This document shows, piece by piece, positions 21,014-30,695 of a stretch of 64,000 bases of DNA. Every line of letters starts with the position of its first letter. Position 1 is the stretch's first letter. The translations under genes and the position numbers were made by a program. Below the pieces are notes generated by a model. The model was given only the letters and a program-made list of their open reading frames with translations. It did not search any database and was not told where the DNA came from. The stretch spans positions 1 to 64,000 of the forward strand of contig NZ_VZZK01000019.1 in assembly GCF_008806385.1 (NCBI RefSeq). Reading direction: 5' to 3'. This DNA comes from Methylobacterium soli (GTDB taxonomy: Bacteria; Pseudomonadota; Alphaproteobacteria; Rhizobiales; Beijerinckiaceae).

Positions 21014-22051
21014 TCACGCCGCGGTGAAGCGATACACGGTCGTGGATTGAAAGCACTCGCCCGGTCGCAGCACCGTCGAGGGAAAATCCGGCCGGTTTGG
21101 CGCGTCCGGGAAGCCTTGCGTCTCGAAGCAGACCGCGTCGCCGGAGCGGTAGAGCCCGCCGATCGTGCCCGTCAGCGTGCCGTCGAGGTTGTTGCCGGTA
21201 TAGAGTTGCAGGCCCGGCTGCGTGGTCGAGACCTCCATCCGGCGCCCGCTCGACGGGTCCAGCGCGGTGGCGACGCGGCGCAGCGCCGCGACGCCACCGC
21301 GCAGCACGAAATTGTGGTCGTAGCCCTTGGCGAAGGCGAGCTGCGGCACGCCGGTGCGGATGCGGGCGCCGAGGGCCGTCGGCACCCGGAAGTCGAAGGG
21401 CGTGCCCGCGACCGGCGCGATCGCACCGTTCGGCACCTGGCCCTTGTCCGTCGGCGTGAACGCGTCGGCCTCGATCTCCACCACGTGGCCGAGCACGTCG
21501 CCCGTGCCTTCGCCCGCGAGATTGAAGTAGCTGTGGTTCGTGAGGTTGATCACGGTCGGCCGGTCGGTCCAGGCGGCGTAATCGATCCGCAGCGCGTCCT
21601 CGCTCAGGCTGTAGGCGACGGTGACGTCGAGATTGCCGGGGAAGCCCTCCGCCCCGTCCGGGCTGCGGTGATGCAGGACGAGGCGGGCCTCCTCCGCCGT
21701 CTCCACGCGCCAGATCTGCTTGTCGAGGCCGTTCGGCCCGCCGTGGAGGGTGTTCGGGCCGTCATTGGCGGGCAGGCGATACGCGTGGCCGTCGAGACTG
21801 AACTGGGCGCCCGCGATGCGGTTGGCGTAGCGGCCCGTGATCGCGCCGAAATGCGGGCTGCGGGCCTCGTAATCGGCGAGGTCCGCGAAGCCCAGGACCA
21901 CGTTCGCGATCCGGCCGGAGCGGTCGGGCACGTCGAGGCGGCTGACGATGCCGCCGTAATCGAGCAGCTGCACCCGGAGGGCACCCCGCGTCAGGGTGTA
22001 CCGGGTCACGGGGCGGCCATCCTTCAAACGCCCGAACGACTCGCTCGCCAT
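21014..22051 (-). CDS. galM: Aldose 1-epimerase (mutarotase)
   Basis: GalM interconverts anomers of aldoses. The 345-residue product has the family marks: TGRYANRIAGAQF, TLHGGPNGLDKQIW (first active-site His), LTNHSYFNLAG (second His), and the C-terminal catalytic Glu in CFETQGFPDAPNRPDFPS. ATG 22051 gives MASESFGRLKDG; the frame upstream runs into a non-coding gap. The MsbA-like gene ends 71 bp upstream in the same direction, so co-transcription is possible. Confidence 0.93.
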   Translation of the reverse strand: MASESFGRLKDGRPVTRYTLTRGALRVQLLDYGGIVSRLDVPDRSGRIANVVLGFADLADYEARSPHFGAITGRYANRIAGAQFSLDGHAYRLPANDGPNTLHGGPNGLDKQIWRVETAEEARLVLHHRSPDGAEGFPGNLDVTVAYSLSEDALRIDYAAWTDRPTVINLTNHSYFNLAGEGTGDVLGHVVEIEADAFTPTDKGQVPNGAIAPVAGTPFDFRVPTALGARIRTGVPQLAFAKGYDHNFVLRGGVAALRRVATALDPSSGRRMEVSTTQPGLQLYTGNNLDGTLTGTIGGLYRSGDAVCFETQGFPDAPNRPDFPSTVLRPGECFQSTTVYRFTAA

Positions 22052-22121
22052 GTTCACCTCCGCGACCGGTTGTTCCGCGTAAACTAGGCGGCGGGCCCGG
22101 GTCCGGTCAGAGCCTCGCCGG

Positions 22122-23909
22122 TCACGTCTCGGTGGGTGCGAGGAGACCCGGCCCCGCACCGTCCTCCGAGAGCTGGAACCGGTGCAGGCGGGTATAGGCG
22201 CCGCCCGCGGCGTAGAGGGCCTGGTGCGTGCCGGTCTCGACCACGCGGCCCGCCTCCATCACGACGATCAGGCCGGCATCGCGCACGGTGGAGAGGCGGT
22301 GGGCGATGACGAGGGTGGTGCGGCCCCGCATCAGGCGCTCCAGGGCCGCCTGGACGATGTGCTCGGATTCGGAATCGAGGGCGCTCGTCGCTTCGTCGAG
22401 GAGGAGGATCGGCGCGTTTTTGAGAAAGGCGCGGGCAAGCGACACGCGCTGGCGCTCCCCACCCGAGAGCCGCCCCCCGGCCGGGCCGACGCGGAACGCA
22501 TAGCCCTCAGGCAGGCGGGTGATGAAGCCGTGCGCGGCCGCCGCCTCCGCCGCGGCCTCGATCTCGGGCTGGCTCGCGCCGGGGCGGCCGAAGCCGATAT
22601 TGGCCGCGATGGTGTCGTCGAACAGCACGACCTCCTGCGACACCACCGCGATCGCGGCGCGCAGGGAGGCCGTCGTCACGTCGCGCACGTCCTGGCCGTC
22701 GATGGTCACCCGGCCCCCCGTGACGTCGTAGAGGCGGGGCACGAGGTTGAGGAGGGAGGATTTCCCCGAGCCCGAGCGGCCGACGAGCGCGGTGGTGGTG
22801 CCGGCCGGAACGACGAGGTCGATGCCCTCGAGGGCCGGCGCGTCGGGTCGGTAGCGGAAGCGGACATCCGCGAAGCGGATCTCGCCGCGATCGACCCTGA
22901 GGGGCACGGCGCCCGGGCTCTCACGGATCTCGGGCGCCTCGTCCATCAGGGCGAAGTAGCGGTGCAGGGCGGCGGCCGCCTCCTGCAGGATCGCGTTGAG
23001 GGTCCCGAGCGCGCGGGCGGGCTGGGCCGCGAGCAGGAGCGCCGCGACGTAGCCGGTGAAGTCGCCCACGGTCCGCTCGCCCGACATCACGCGCTGTCCC
23101 ACCAGCATCATTACGCCTGCCACCGCGAGGCCGCCGCCGATCTCGAGCAGCGGATCGAGGCGCCCGCGGGCATTGGCGGCCTTCATCTTGAGCCGGCGCA
23201 CCCCGTCGAGGGCCTCGGCCGCGCGCCCCTTGAGGTAGCCCTCCAGCGCGTAGGTCTTGGCGACACGGGCGCCCGCGAGGCTCTCGGAGATCAGGCTCGC
23301 GGTGGCCCCCATCTGCTCCTGCGTCGTGGTGGACACGCGCCGGAGCTTCTTGCCGACCCGGCCGATCGGCCCGGCCACGAACGGAACCGTGACGGCGGCG
23401 ACGAGGGTCAGGACCGGATCCATCCAGATCAGCGCCGCCACGAGCCCGATCAGCATCGCCACGTCGCGCAGGAGCACCGTCGAGATGCGGGTCAGCGCCT
23501 CCTTGATGAATGCGAAATCCGTGGTGAAGCGCTGCGTGAAGGCGGCCGGGCTCTCGCGGCCGAGCTGCGCGAGGTCGGATTCGATCAGGTGCCCGTAGAG
23601 CGCCGCCTGCATGTCGGCCTCGACCCGGGTGACGACGCGGTTCGTCAGGACCGTCTGGCCGAACAGGGCGAAGCCCCGGATCGAGGTGACCGCGATGACG
23701 ATCAGCGGGCCGTAGGCCAGCGCGCTCGTGTCCTTGTTGTCGAAGGCGTCGAAGGCGGCCTTGATCAGGGCCGGATAGAGCCCGGTCGCGGCGCCCACGA
23801 CCGCGATCAGGACGAGGACCACCCCGAGGGTCGCCCGGTGGGGCGAGAGCCAGTCCCGCCAGAGGCGGCGGAGGAGGGGGAAGGTGTCGCCCTTGGGGAG
23901 GCGCGCCAT
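22122..23909 (-). CDS. MsbA-like ABC exporter (fused permease and ATPase)
   Basis: The 595-residue inner-membrane half-transporter has six membrane helices in the first 320 residues and a C-terminal ATPase domain. Motifs are Walker A GRSGSGKSS, signature LSGGERQRVSLARAF, Walker B ILLLDEATSALDSESE and the H-loop IAHRLSTV. Length and overall pattern match lipid A/multidrug exporters (MsbA/BmrA type); the substrate cannot be read from the sequence. Start ATG 23909 (MARLPKGDTFPLL) was chosen because upstream residues are Arg-rich and not family-like. Confidence 0.9.
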   Translation of the reverse strand: MARLPKGDTFPLLRRLWRDWLSPHRATLGVVLVLIAVVGAATGLYPALIKAAFDAFDNKDTSALAYGPLIVIAVTSIRGFALFGQTVLTNRVVTRVEADMQAALYGHLIESDLAQLGRESPAAFTQRFTTDFAFIKEALTRISTVLLRDVAMLIGLVAALIWMDPVLTLVAAVTVPFVAGPIGRVGKKLRRVSTTTQEQMGATASLISESLAGARVAKTYALEGYLKGRAAEALDGVRRLKMKAANARGRLDPLLEIGGGLAVAGVMMLVGQRVMSGERTVGDFTGYVAALLLAAQPARALGTLNAILQEAAAALHRYFALMDEAPEIRESPGAVPLRVDRGEIRFADVRFRYRPDAPALEGIDLVVPAGTTTALVGRSGSGKSSLLNLVPRLYDVTGGRVTIDGQDVRDVTTASLRAAIAVVSQEVVLFDDTIAANIGFGRPGASQPEIEAAAEAAAAHGFITRLPEGYAFRVGPAGGRLSGGERQRVSLARAFLKNAPILLLDEATSALDSESEHIVQAALERLMRGRTTLVIAHRLSTVRDAGLIVVMEAGRVVETGTHQALYAAGGAYTRLHRFQLSEDGAGPGLLAPTET

Positions 23910-24017
23910 GCTGACGTCCGATCGTTCGCGCGAGGGGCGCCACCCCGCGCGACGTCCGGAGCGACGGTGAAGGCGGTGTTTGCCGCTCTCGCCGCCCCGG
24001 ATCAAGCCGCATCGCGG

Positions 24018-24524
24018 CTAGCGGTCGTCCCCACCATGGTGCCGGTGGCCGTGGCCGAAATGCGGGCGCATCGGCCGGGCGAGCAACAGGGCGCGCCGCT
24101 TCTGGTCCGCATCGAGGGTGGCGTAGAGGGGCTGCGAGGCGTCGGCGAGCTTGCGCAGGGCCTCGCCGCGGGCGGTCGCCGCATCCGCCATCGCCCGCAG
24201 GGCGCCCGGCGCGTCGTCGATCATGCGGCCGCGCTCGCGCATCGCCATGCGCTGCTCGCGGCGGAGCTTGGAGAGGTTGCGGATGGCACTCTCCACCGGC
24301 GGCCACAGCTTCTCCTGGTCGGCATTGAGCTTGAGCCCGGCATGGAGCGCCGCGATCCGCGCATCCGCGAAGGCGGCCCGGTCCTCGGGCGAGAGATTGC
24401 TCCAGCGGCCCATCTCGCGCCGCGCGCCGAAGGGCTCGTCCCCCTCGCGCGAGGCGGCTGCGCCGACGAAGCCGAGGGCGGCGAGGCCGGCCAGGAGGGT
24501 GGCGGTGATCACGGATCTGCGCAT
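24018..24524 (-). CDS. Spy/CpxP-like periplasmic protein (LTxxQ type)
   Basis: The product has 168 residues with a clear signal peptide (MRRSVITATLLAGLAALGFV, cleavage near AAA). The mature part is helical, with two LTxxQ-like stretches: LSPEDRAAFADARI followed by LKLNADQEKLWPP, and YATLDADQKRRALLL. The end is His/Gly-rich (HFGHGHRHHGG), suggesting metal binding. Proteins of this type are envelope chaperones or metal-stress sensors (Spy, CpxP, ZraP). It is divergent from the zinc-type binding protein gene, and a shared metal-responsive control is possible. Confidence 0.82.
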   Translation of the reverse strand: MRRSVITATLLAGLAALGFVGAAASREGDEPFGARREMGRWSNLSPEDRAAFADARIAALHAGLKLNADQEKLWPPVESAIRNLSKLRREQRMAMRERGRMIDDAPGALRAMADAATARGEALRKLADASQPLYATLDADQKRRALLLARPMRPHFGHGHRHHGGDDR

Positions 24525-24680
24525 CGGACTCTCCGTCAGGACTTCTCGAGGCGCCGGCGGGGCCGAGCGCTGGATCCGAGAATGGCCGAGCTTGCATGGC
24601 GGCGCGCTGTCGGCCGTATGACAGCTTGTCCATCTTCCGGAAACGATCCGGACACAAAGGCCCGTCCGCGGCGGCTTGGC

Positions 24681-24699
24681 AATGCAACAATGTTACATT
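24681..24699. promoter_or_regulatory. Zur-like palindromic operator
   Basis: The sequence aatgcaacaatgttacatt is a 19-bp inverted repeat with eight of nine pairs matching. It resembles the AT-rich Zur/Fur-family operator (pattern aatGtaacA-n-TGTTacatt) and stands out in very GC-rich DNA. It is centred 44 bp before the start codon of the zinc-type binding protein gene, the right place for a repressor site. Confidence 0.72.
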
Positions 24700-24733
24700 A
24701 AGGGGTCCACGAGCGTGCGGGAGCGAGGACGGG

Positions 24734-25672
24734 ATGCGGGGATGGGTGACGGGGCGGTGGCTGGTGCTCGGGTTCAGCCTCGCCCTGATGGCGTGCGCCG
24801 CCCCGGCACGCGCGGCCGAGCCGGTGCGGGCGGTCGCGACCTTCTCGATCCTGGCGGATCTGGTGCGGCAGGTCGGCGGCGCGCATGTCGCCGTGTCGAG
24901 CCTCGTCGGCCCCGATGCCGACGCGCACGGCTACAGCCCGGCCCCGGGGGACAGCCGCACCCTGGCACGCGCCGACATCGTGGTGATCAACGGTCTCGGC
25001 TTCGAGGGCTGGATCGAGCGGCTGGTGAAGGCCTCCGGCGCGAAGGCGGCCCTGGTGGTCGCCGCGAAGGGCATCGCGACCATCCCGGGGCGGCACGAGC
25101 ACACGCATGACCACGCGCCCGGAGCGCCGGACACGGACCAGGCGGCCGACCCGCATGCCTGGCAGAGCATCGCCAACGTGAAGGTCTACGTCGCCAATAT
25201 CCGCGACGGGCTCACGACGGTCGATCCGGCCCATGCGGCCGATTACGCGGCCAATGCCGCGTCCTACCTGGACAGGCTCGACCGCCTCGACGCGGAGATC
25301 CGCGCCGCCATCGCGGGCATCCCGCCCGAGCACCGCCGCGTCATCACCACGCACGACGCCTTCGGGTATTTCAGCGCCGCCTACGGCCTGCGCTTCATCG
25401 CCCCCCAGGGCGTCTCCACCGACAGCGAGGCGAGCCCGCGCGACGTCGCGAAGATCATCCGCCAGATCCGCCGCGACCGGATTCCGGCGGTGTTCCTCGA
25501 AACAATCGCGGATCCGCGCCTGATGGAGCAGGTCGCCCGCGAGAGCGGCGCGAAGATCGGCGGCAAGGTCTACTCGGACGCGCTCTCGGGGCCGGCCGGG
25601 CCGGCACCGACCTATCTCGACATGATGCGGACGAACCTGCGGGCCTTCCGCGAGGCCCTCGGCCCGGCGTGA
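24734..25672 (+). CDS. Zinc/manganese-type ABC substrate-binding protein
   Basis: The 312-residue protein from ATG 24734 has a signal peptide (LVLGFSLALMACAAPARA; the Cys could make it a lipoprotein). The ZnuA/TroA (cluster 9) fold follows: VRAVATFSILADLVRQVGG, the metal-ligand His in DADAHGYSPAPGD, a His-rich loop (HEHTHDHA), a second His in ADPHAWQSI, ITTHDAFGYFSAAYGL with a third His, and the late GGKVYSDAL segment with its Asp. The His-rich loop favours zinc. No permease or ATPase gene is next to it, so it works with an exporter partner elsewhere or is an accessory binder. The Zur-like box upstream fits zinc-repressed expression. Confidence 0.9.
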   Translation: MRGWVTGRWLVLGFSLALMACAAPARAAEPVRAVATFSILADLVRQVGGAHVAVSSLVGPDADAHGYSPAPGDSRTLARADIVVINGLGFEGWIERLVKASGAKAALVVAAKGIATIPGRHEHTHDHAPGAPDTDQAADPHAWQSIANVKVYVANIRDGLTTVDPAHAADYAANAASYLDRLDRLDAEIRAAIAGIPPEHRRVITTHDAFGYFSAAYGLRFIAPQGVSTDSEASPRDVAKIIRQIRRDRIPAVFLETIADPRLMEQVARESGAKIGGKVYSDALSGPAGPAPTYLDMMRTNLRAFREALGPA

Positions 25673-25710
25673 GGGCCGGGCGGGGTGTGCCCGAGCGGCG
25701 GGTGGCGCGA

Positions 25711-25962
25711 TCACCCGCCCGTCATCGGCGGGAAGAACGCGATCTCGCGCGCGCCCGCGATGGCGGCCTCGGGCTTGGCGTGGACGCGGTCGATCGCCGT
25801 GCGGACCACGCCGGCATTCTCGAAGGCGTAGGCGTATTCCTCGCCCCGGCCCTGCAGCCAGCCGATCAGGTCGGCGACCGTGGCGATGCCGGCCGGCGGC
25901 GTCACGATCTCCTCGGCCTTGCCGACGCGCTCGCGCACCCAGGCGAAATAGACGAGCTTCAT
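25711..25962 (-). CDS. moaD: Molybdopterin synthase small subunit MoaD
   Basis: MoaD carries the sulfur for molybdopterin dithiolene formation. The 83-residue product has the ubiquitin-like fold pattern (MKLVYFAWVRERVG, then VADLIGWLQGRG) and the essential C-terminal Gly-Gly (FFPPMTGG). ATG 25962 was preferred over a TTG three codons upstream. It follows pgsA by 19 bp, so it is co-transcribed with pgsA and probably uvrC. The large subunit moaE is not in the window. Confidence 0.93.
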   Translation of the reverse strand: MKLVYFAWVRERVGKAEEIVTPPAGIATVADLIGWLQGRGEEYAYAFENAGVVRTAIDRVHAKPEAAIAGAREIAFFPPMTGG

Positions 25963-25981
25963 GCTCTGCAACCCTCTCGGA

Positions 25982-26581
25982 TCAGCGCGGGTCGTCGATG
26001 ACGTGCTTGATCCCGGCTCTCATGTAGTCCCAGCCGGTCCAGATCGTCAGGGCCGCGGCGATCCAGAGCAGGCCGAGGCCGATCTTGACGGTACCGGGCA
26101 GGATCGTCTCGCCGGCGGGACCCGCCACGAGGAAGCCGATCGCCACGAGCTGCACCGTGGTCTTCCACTTGGCGATCCGGCTCACCGGCACGCTCACCTT
26201 CAGCTCGGCGAGATACTCGCGCAGCCCCGAGACCAGCACCTCGCGGCAGAGGATCACGATCGCGGCCCACAGGTTCAGCCCCGTGATGGTGTGGTCGGCC
26301 GCGAGCATCAGGAGGCAGGCCGCCACCAGGAGCTTGTCGGCGATGGGGTCGAGCATGCGCCCGAGGGCCGAGGATTGGGCATAGGTCCTGGCGACGTAGC
26401 CGTCGAGGTAATCGGTGATGGCCGCGAGCGCGAAGATCGCGAGCGCGGCAAAGCGCGCCCCGACCTCGTCCGGCCAGAACAGGAGACCGGCCAAAACCGG
26501 GACCGCGGCCAGGCGGCCGTAGGTGAGACAGTTCGCGAGCGTCCAAGCCTGCGACCGACGTCGGGGGAGGACGGCGTTCAT
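25982..26581 (-). CDS. pgsA: CDP-diacylglycerol-glycerol-3-phosphate 3-phosphatidyltransferase
   Basis: PgsA makes phosphatidylglycerol phosphate in the inner membrane. The 199-residue protein has several hydrophobic helices and the CDP-alcohol phosphotransferase motif D-G-x2-A-R-x8-G-x3-D-x3-D (TDYLDGYVART, then GRMLDPIADK). ATG 26581 (MNAVLPRRRS) was chosen; an in-frame ATG further upstream would add a charged N-terminus. It lies between uvrC and moaD in one direction, a uvrC-pgsA-moaD order common in Rhizobiales. Confidence 0.95.
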   Translation of the reverse strand: MNAVLPRRRSQAWTLANCLTYGRLAAVPVLAGLLFWPDEVGARFAALAIFALAAITDYLDGYVARTYAQSSALGRMLDPIADKLLVAACLLMLAADHTITGLNLWAAIVILCREVLVSGLREYLAELKVSVPVSRIAKWKTTVQLVAIGFLVAGPAGETILPGTVKIGLGLLWIAAALTIWTGWDYMRAGIKHVIDDPR

Positions 26582-26642
26582 CGGCGCGGTGAAATCACGG
26601 GCCGGTGACAGCGTCAACCGCTCGGCGTCGTCGGGCAACGGT

Positions 26643-28691
26643 TCAGGCTCCCGCATGGAAGAAGTCGTAGACGGCCCGCGCCGTCGCGGCATTGACGCCC
26701 GGCGCCTTGGCGAGGTCCTCCAGAGCCGCCCGCTGGATCGCCTTCACGGTGCCGAAATGGTGCAGGAGCGCGCGCTTGCGCGTCGGTCCGATCCCGGCGA
26801 TCTCGTCGAGGGGATTGCGCACCATCTCGCGCTTGCGCCGGGCCCGGTGGCTGCCGATGGCGAAGCGGTGGGCCTCGTCGCGCAGGCGCTGCACGAAGTA
26901 GAGCGTCGGGTCGCGGGGCGGCAGCTTGAAGGGCGGGCGCCCGGGCACGAAGAAGGTCTCGCGCCCCGCATCCCGGTCCCGCCCCTTGGCGATGCCCACG
27001 AGGGGCACGTCCGTGACGCCGATCTCCTCCAGCGCTTTGCGGGCGGCATCGAGCTGGCCCTTGCCGCCGTCGATGAGCACGAGGTCGGGCCAGGCCGGGA
27101 AGGCGTCGGAATCGGCCTGCGGTTCCGGCACGGGCTCGGGCGGGCCGCCTTCGAGGGCCGCCACCGCCGCCTCGTTGGCCGTGCGGGGCGCCTCCTTGAC
27201 GAGGCGCTTGAAGCGGCGCTGCAGGACCTCGCGCATCATCCCGTAATCGTCGCCGGGGGTCAGTTCCTCGGACTTGATGTTGAAGGTGCGGTAATGGGCC
27301 TTCATGAAGCCCGTCGGGCCCGCCACGATCATGCCGCCGACCGCGTTCGTGCCCATGATGTGCGAGTTGTCGTAGACCTCGATCCGGCGCGGGCTGCGCG
27401 CGAGGCCGAAGGCCTGGCCCAGGGCCGTCAGGAGCTTGCCCTGCGAGGCGGTGTCGGCCAGGCGCCGCGCCAGCGCCTCCTTGGCGTTGCGGCGGGCGTA
27501 ATCGACGAGGTTGCGGCGCTCGCCCCGCTGCGGCAGGTGGATCTCGACCCGGTGCTCGGTGCGGCTCGACAGGGCGGCGGCGACGAGTTCGGCATCCTCC
27601 ACCGCGTGGCTCGTCAGCACGATCCGGGGCGCAGGCTTGTCGTCGTAGAACTGGCCGATGAAGGAGCCCAGCACCTCGTCCGGCGTCATCGAGCGGTCGG
27701 CCTTGGGGAAATAGGCGCGGTTGCCCCAGTTCTGGAAGTTCCGGAAGAAGAACACCTCGATGCAGAATTGCCCCGCCTGCTCGTCGAGGGCGAAGACGTC
27801 GGCCTCCTCCACACCCTGCGTGTTGACCCCTTGCGCGCCCTGGATCGCCGAGAGAGCGGCGATGCGGTCGCGGTAGCGCGCGGCGCGCTCGAATTCGAGC
27901 GCGTCCGAGGCGGCCTGCATCTCGGCGCGCATCCGGTCCTTCACGGCGTTGGACTTGCCGGCCAGGAACGCATTCGCGCTGTCGGCGAGCGTCCGGTACT
28001 CGTCGAGGGGAATCTCGCCGGTGCAGGGGCCGGAGCAGCGCTTGATCTGATAGAGCAGGCAGGGCCGCGTGCGGTTCTCGTAGTAGCTGTCCGTGCAGGT
28101 GCGCAGCAGGAAGGCGCGCTGGAGTGCGTTCACCGTGCGGTTGACCGCCCAGACGCTGGCGAAGGGGCCGTAATAGCTACCCTTCCGACGGCGTGCGCCC
28201 CGGTGCTTGATGATCTGCGGCGCCTCGGAATCCGCCGTGACCAGGATGTAGGGGAACGACTTGTCGTCCCGCATCAGCACGTTGAAGCGGGGCTTCAGCT
28301 GCTTGATCAGGTTGGCTTCGAGGAGCAGCGCCTCGGTCTCGGTGGCGGTGGTGACGAACTCCATCGCCGCCGTCTGCGAGATCATGCGGGCGATGCGGTT
28401 CGAATGCGCCTGGCCCCGCGCGTAGGAGCCGACCCGCGCCTTCAGGTTCTTGGCCTTGCCGACATAGAGCACGTCGCCCTTGTCGTCGAACATCCGGTAG
28501 ACCCCGGGCGAGGTCGGCAACGTCGTCCAGAAACGGCGGATCACCTCGGTGCCGGCCGTGACGGCGCCCGGCTCGAAATCGAAATCGATCTCCGGGGATT
28601 CGTCGAGGGGGGCCGCGTCGGAGAAGTCCTCCGGGCCCTCGCCGTCGTCGAACGCGTCGGGGGGAACGTCTGTCTGCGTCCTGCGGCTCAT
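26643..28691 (-). CDS. uvrC: Excinuclease ABC subunit C
   Basis: UvrC makes both incisions in nucleotide excision repair. The 682-residue product has an acidic N-terminal extension of about 48 residues, then the GIY-YIG nuclease ([20 protein letters not shown], residues 61-80), the Cys cluster around [15 protein letters not shown], the UVR helix near [16 protein letters not shown], the RNase H-like C-terminal nuclease ([34 protein letters not shown]), and a helix-hairpin-helix end ([17 protein letters not shown]). Start ATG 28691 is the first in a plausible frame. It is followed by pgsA and moaD. Confidence 0.97.
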   Translation of the reverse strand: MSRRTQTDVPPDAFDDGEGPEDFSDAAPLDESPEIDFDFEPGAVTAGTEVIRRFWTTLPTSPGVYRMFDDKGDVLYVGKAKNLKARVGSYARGQAHSNRIARMISQTAAMEFVTTATETEALLLEANLIKQLKPRFNVLMRDDKSFPYILVTADSEAPQIIKHRGARRRKGSYYGPFASVWAVNRTVNALQRAFLLRTCTDSYYENRTRPCLLYQIKRCSGPCTGEIPLDEYRTLADSANAFLAGKSNAVKDRMRAEMQAASDALEFERAARYRDRIAALSAIQGAQGVNTQGVEEADVFALDEQAGQFCIEVFFFRNFQNWGNRAYFPKADRSMTPDEVLGSFIGQFYDDKPAPRIVLTSHAVEDAELVAAALSSRTEHRVEIHLPQRGERRNLVDYARRNAKEALARRLADTASQGKLLTALGQAFGLARSPRRIEVYDNSHIMGTNAVGGMIVAGPTGFMKAHYRTFNIKSEELTPGDDYGMMREVLQRRFKRLVKEAPRTANEAAVAALEGGPPEPVPEPQADSDAFPAWPDLVLIDGGKGQLDAARKALEEIGVTDVPLVGIAKGRDRDAGRETFFVPGRPPFKLPPRDPTLYFVQRLRDEAHRFAIGSHRARRKREMVRNPLDEIAGIGPTRKRALLHHFGTVKAIQRAALEDLAKAPGVNAATARAVYDFFHAGA

Positions 28692-28776
28692 CCGCGATGA
28701 TTTAAGGCCGCCCGATTCGCGAGGAAAGGGGCGGCCGGGCCGGCGCGGAGCCGGGAGCGCGATTTCCCGCGCGCTC

Positions 28777-29505
28777 TCAGTCGAACAGGGCGTCGATGTC
28801 GGTCTGGTCGACGTGACCGATATCGTCCTCGAGCTTCGGGCCGTTGAGGAGCGAGGATTCGTCGTCGATATTCGGGCCGGCATCCTGCAGGCTCGCGAAG
28901 TCGCGGAAGCTGTCGAGGCCGCTCCAGGCCTCGATCACGCGGTCGAGATGGTCCTCGACGAATTTCAGCACGCCGACGATCTTGCTGATGCGCTGGCCCG
29001 TCAGGTCCTGGAAGTTGCAGGCCTCGTAGGCGACGATGACGCGCTCGAGGATCGCGTCGACATTGTCCTGGCCGGCCTTGCCCATCGAGGCGCGCAGCAT
29101 GTTGGCGTTCGTCTCGATATCCTCGATGGCGGTGAGGAGCGAGGTCGTGGCGCGCTCGGTGGAGCCCACCACGGCATCGAGCTCGTCGGCGGCCCGCCGC
29201 ATGCCCTTGCCGGAATTCTCCGAGCGGTGGAGCGCCGCGATCTCCTGCTTGGTGCGGGTGATCGCCTCCTTCATGAGGTCGAGCTCGCCGCGCATCGAGA
29301 AGGCCTCGTTGAGCTCTCGGCGGCAGGCGTCGATCGTCTCGCTGGCGCTCGCCTGCGTCAGGCGCTGCAGGGTCTGGATGGCACCCAGGATCTCGTCGAG
29401 GCGTGCCGTCTGGGCGGCGGACATCCCGGCGGTGGGGGCAGCCTCGCCGGCCGACGCGGGCGCGAGTCCGAGGCTGTCTTCGATGCGGTAGCGCTTGATG
29501 GTCAT
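28777..29505 (-). CDS. cheZ: Chemotaxis protein phosphatase CheZ
   Basis: CheZ dephosphorylates CheY-P. The 242-residue product has a long helical hairpin and the diagnostic stretch [15 protein letters not shown] (about 162-176), with the catalytic Gln in FQDLTGQR. The C-terminal helix [16 protein letters not shown] is the CheY-binding tail, and its DALFD ending is typical. No other che gene is near, so it is an orphan. Divergent from the L,D-transpeptidase gene. Confidence 0.88.
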   Translation of the reverse strand: MTIKRYRIEDSLGLAPASAGEAAPTAGMSAAQTARLDEILGAIQTLQRLTQASASETIDACRRELNEAFSMRGELDLMKEAITRTKQEIAALHRSENSGKGMRRAADELDAVVGSTERATTSLLTAIEDIETNANMLRASMGKAGQDNVDAILERVIVAYEACNFQDLTGQRISKIVGVLKFVEDHLDRVIEAWSGLDSFRDFASLQDAGPNIDDESSLLNGPKLEDDIGHVDQTDIDALFD

Positions 29506-29752
29506 CGTGTCGGATCGGCCCGCAGGAGTGGTCCCTCCGAAAATGCCGAAGAGTGGTTGCCACTTGTTGAATGCCGCGGCGCGCGTTCGAAACTTTTACT
29601 GGCCATTGACGATGCGCGCGGACGAATTCGGGACGACTGGGGTCGCGTGAAGGATTCACCACGTTTTTTCATCCGATTCTCGGGGACGCGGCCGATCGTC
29701 GGTCCAGGCCGGCCTGATTGCTTCCGGCCGGACGGGCTGGAGGGGTTCGGGG

Positions 29753-30619
29753 ATGCGTGTGGGGTTGTGCGTGACGGCGGCACTGGCCGCGGCGGCCTTG
29801 GCGGGGCCGGGATGCGGGGCGGCTTCGGCCCAGGCGCGGGCCGGCTACGCGCAATCCGGGTCGGCCGGCCAGTATGGCGGCGGCTTCATCGAGTACCTGA
29901 TCACGGGAGGCGGGCAGCCCCGGGCCCTTCGTCCGAACCCGGTCGACCTGGGCGGCACCCTGCCGAACCATCCGGCGGCCTACGGGTATGGCGGGCCGAC
30001 GGCGCGGCGCCTCCAATCCGGCGATCCGCTTCCCGATGAGGGCCAATCCTATGGCCAAGCCTATGGCCAATCCTATGGGCAGGCCTACGGGCAGGCCGCT
30101 CCGCCGGTCCGGCTCGCGGCCCTGCCGCAGGCGCCGGAGGCCTCCGGCGACGTCGCCCGCATCGGGCGCGCCATCGATCCGCAATTCACCCGCCAGGTGG
30201 TGGCCTATAGCGGCTCGCAGCGGCCGGGCACGATCGTGATCGATACGCCCTCCCACCATCTCTACCTGGTCCAGCCGGGCGGACAGGCGATCCGCTACGG
30301 AATCGGCGTCGGCCGCCCGGGCTTCGCCTGGTCCGGCCTGAAGACGGTCAGCCAGAAAAAGGAATGGCCGGACTGGACCCCGCCGCCCGAGATGCTGAAG
30401 CGCCGGCCGGACCTGCCGCGCCACATGGAAGGCGGGCCGCAGAACCCACTCGGCGCCCGAGCCCTCTATCTCGGCTCCTCGCTCTACCGCATCCACGGCA
30501 CCAACGAGCCGCACACGATCGGCCAATCGGTCTCCTCCGGCTGCATCCGGATGATGAACGAGGACGTGATCGACCTCTACGAGCGCGCGCCGGTGGGCAC
30601 CCGGGTCGAGGTGCTCTGA
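29753..30619 (+). CDS. L,D-transpeptidase (YkuD domain), exported
   Basis: It cross-links peptidoglycan or attaches envelope proteins to it. The 288-residue product has a signal peptide (MRVGLCVTAALAAAALAGPG, cleavage near ASAQA), a Gly/Gln/Tyr-rich low-complexity region with YGQAYGQS repeats (about 98-118), and a C-terminal YkuD catalytic domain. The active-site pattern is YRIHGTNEP (His248) and SSGCIRMMNEDV (Cys264). It faces a DUF2076 gene across a bidirectional terminator. Confidence 0.93.
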   Translation: MRVGLCVTAALAAAALAGPGCGAASAQARAGYAQSGSAGQYGGGFIEYLITGGGQPRALRPNPVDLGGTLPNHPAAYGYGGPTARRLQSGDPLPDEGQSYGQAYGQSYGQAYGQAAPPVRLAALPQAPEASGDVARIGRAIDPQFTRQVVAYSGSQRPGTIVIDTPSHHLYLVQPGGQAIRYGIGVGRPGFAWSGLKTVSQKKEWPDWTPPPEMLKRRPDLPRHMEGGPQNPLGARALYLGSSLYRIHGTNEPHTIGQSVSSGCIRMMNEDVIDLYERAPVGTRVEVL

Positions 30620-30646
30620 GCCGCGCGACGCGAGGCGCGCATGAGA

Positions 30647-30677
30647 AAGGCCCGGCGCCTCGCGGCACCGGGCCTTC
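30647..30677. terminator. Bidirectional terminator between convergent genes
   Basis: A perfect 9-bp stem (aaggcccgg with ccgggcctt) around a 12-base loop. The A/T ends give short T-rich tails on both strands, and it lies exactly between two convergent genes. Confidence 0.75.
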
Positions 30678-30695
30678 CCGTCGCGTCAGATGAAC

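Noticed and set aside
22182-24701. 839-codon plus-strand frame opposite the ABC exporter
   Set aside because: It is an antisense open frame caused by high GC; the MsbA-like and Spy-like genes lie on the other strand.
26523-28700. 725-codon plus-strand frame opposite uvrC
   Set aside because: Antisense of uvrC with no protein-like composition.
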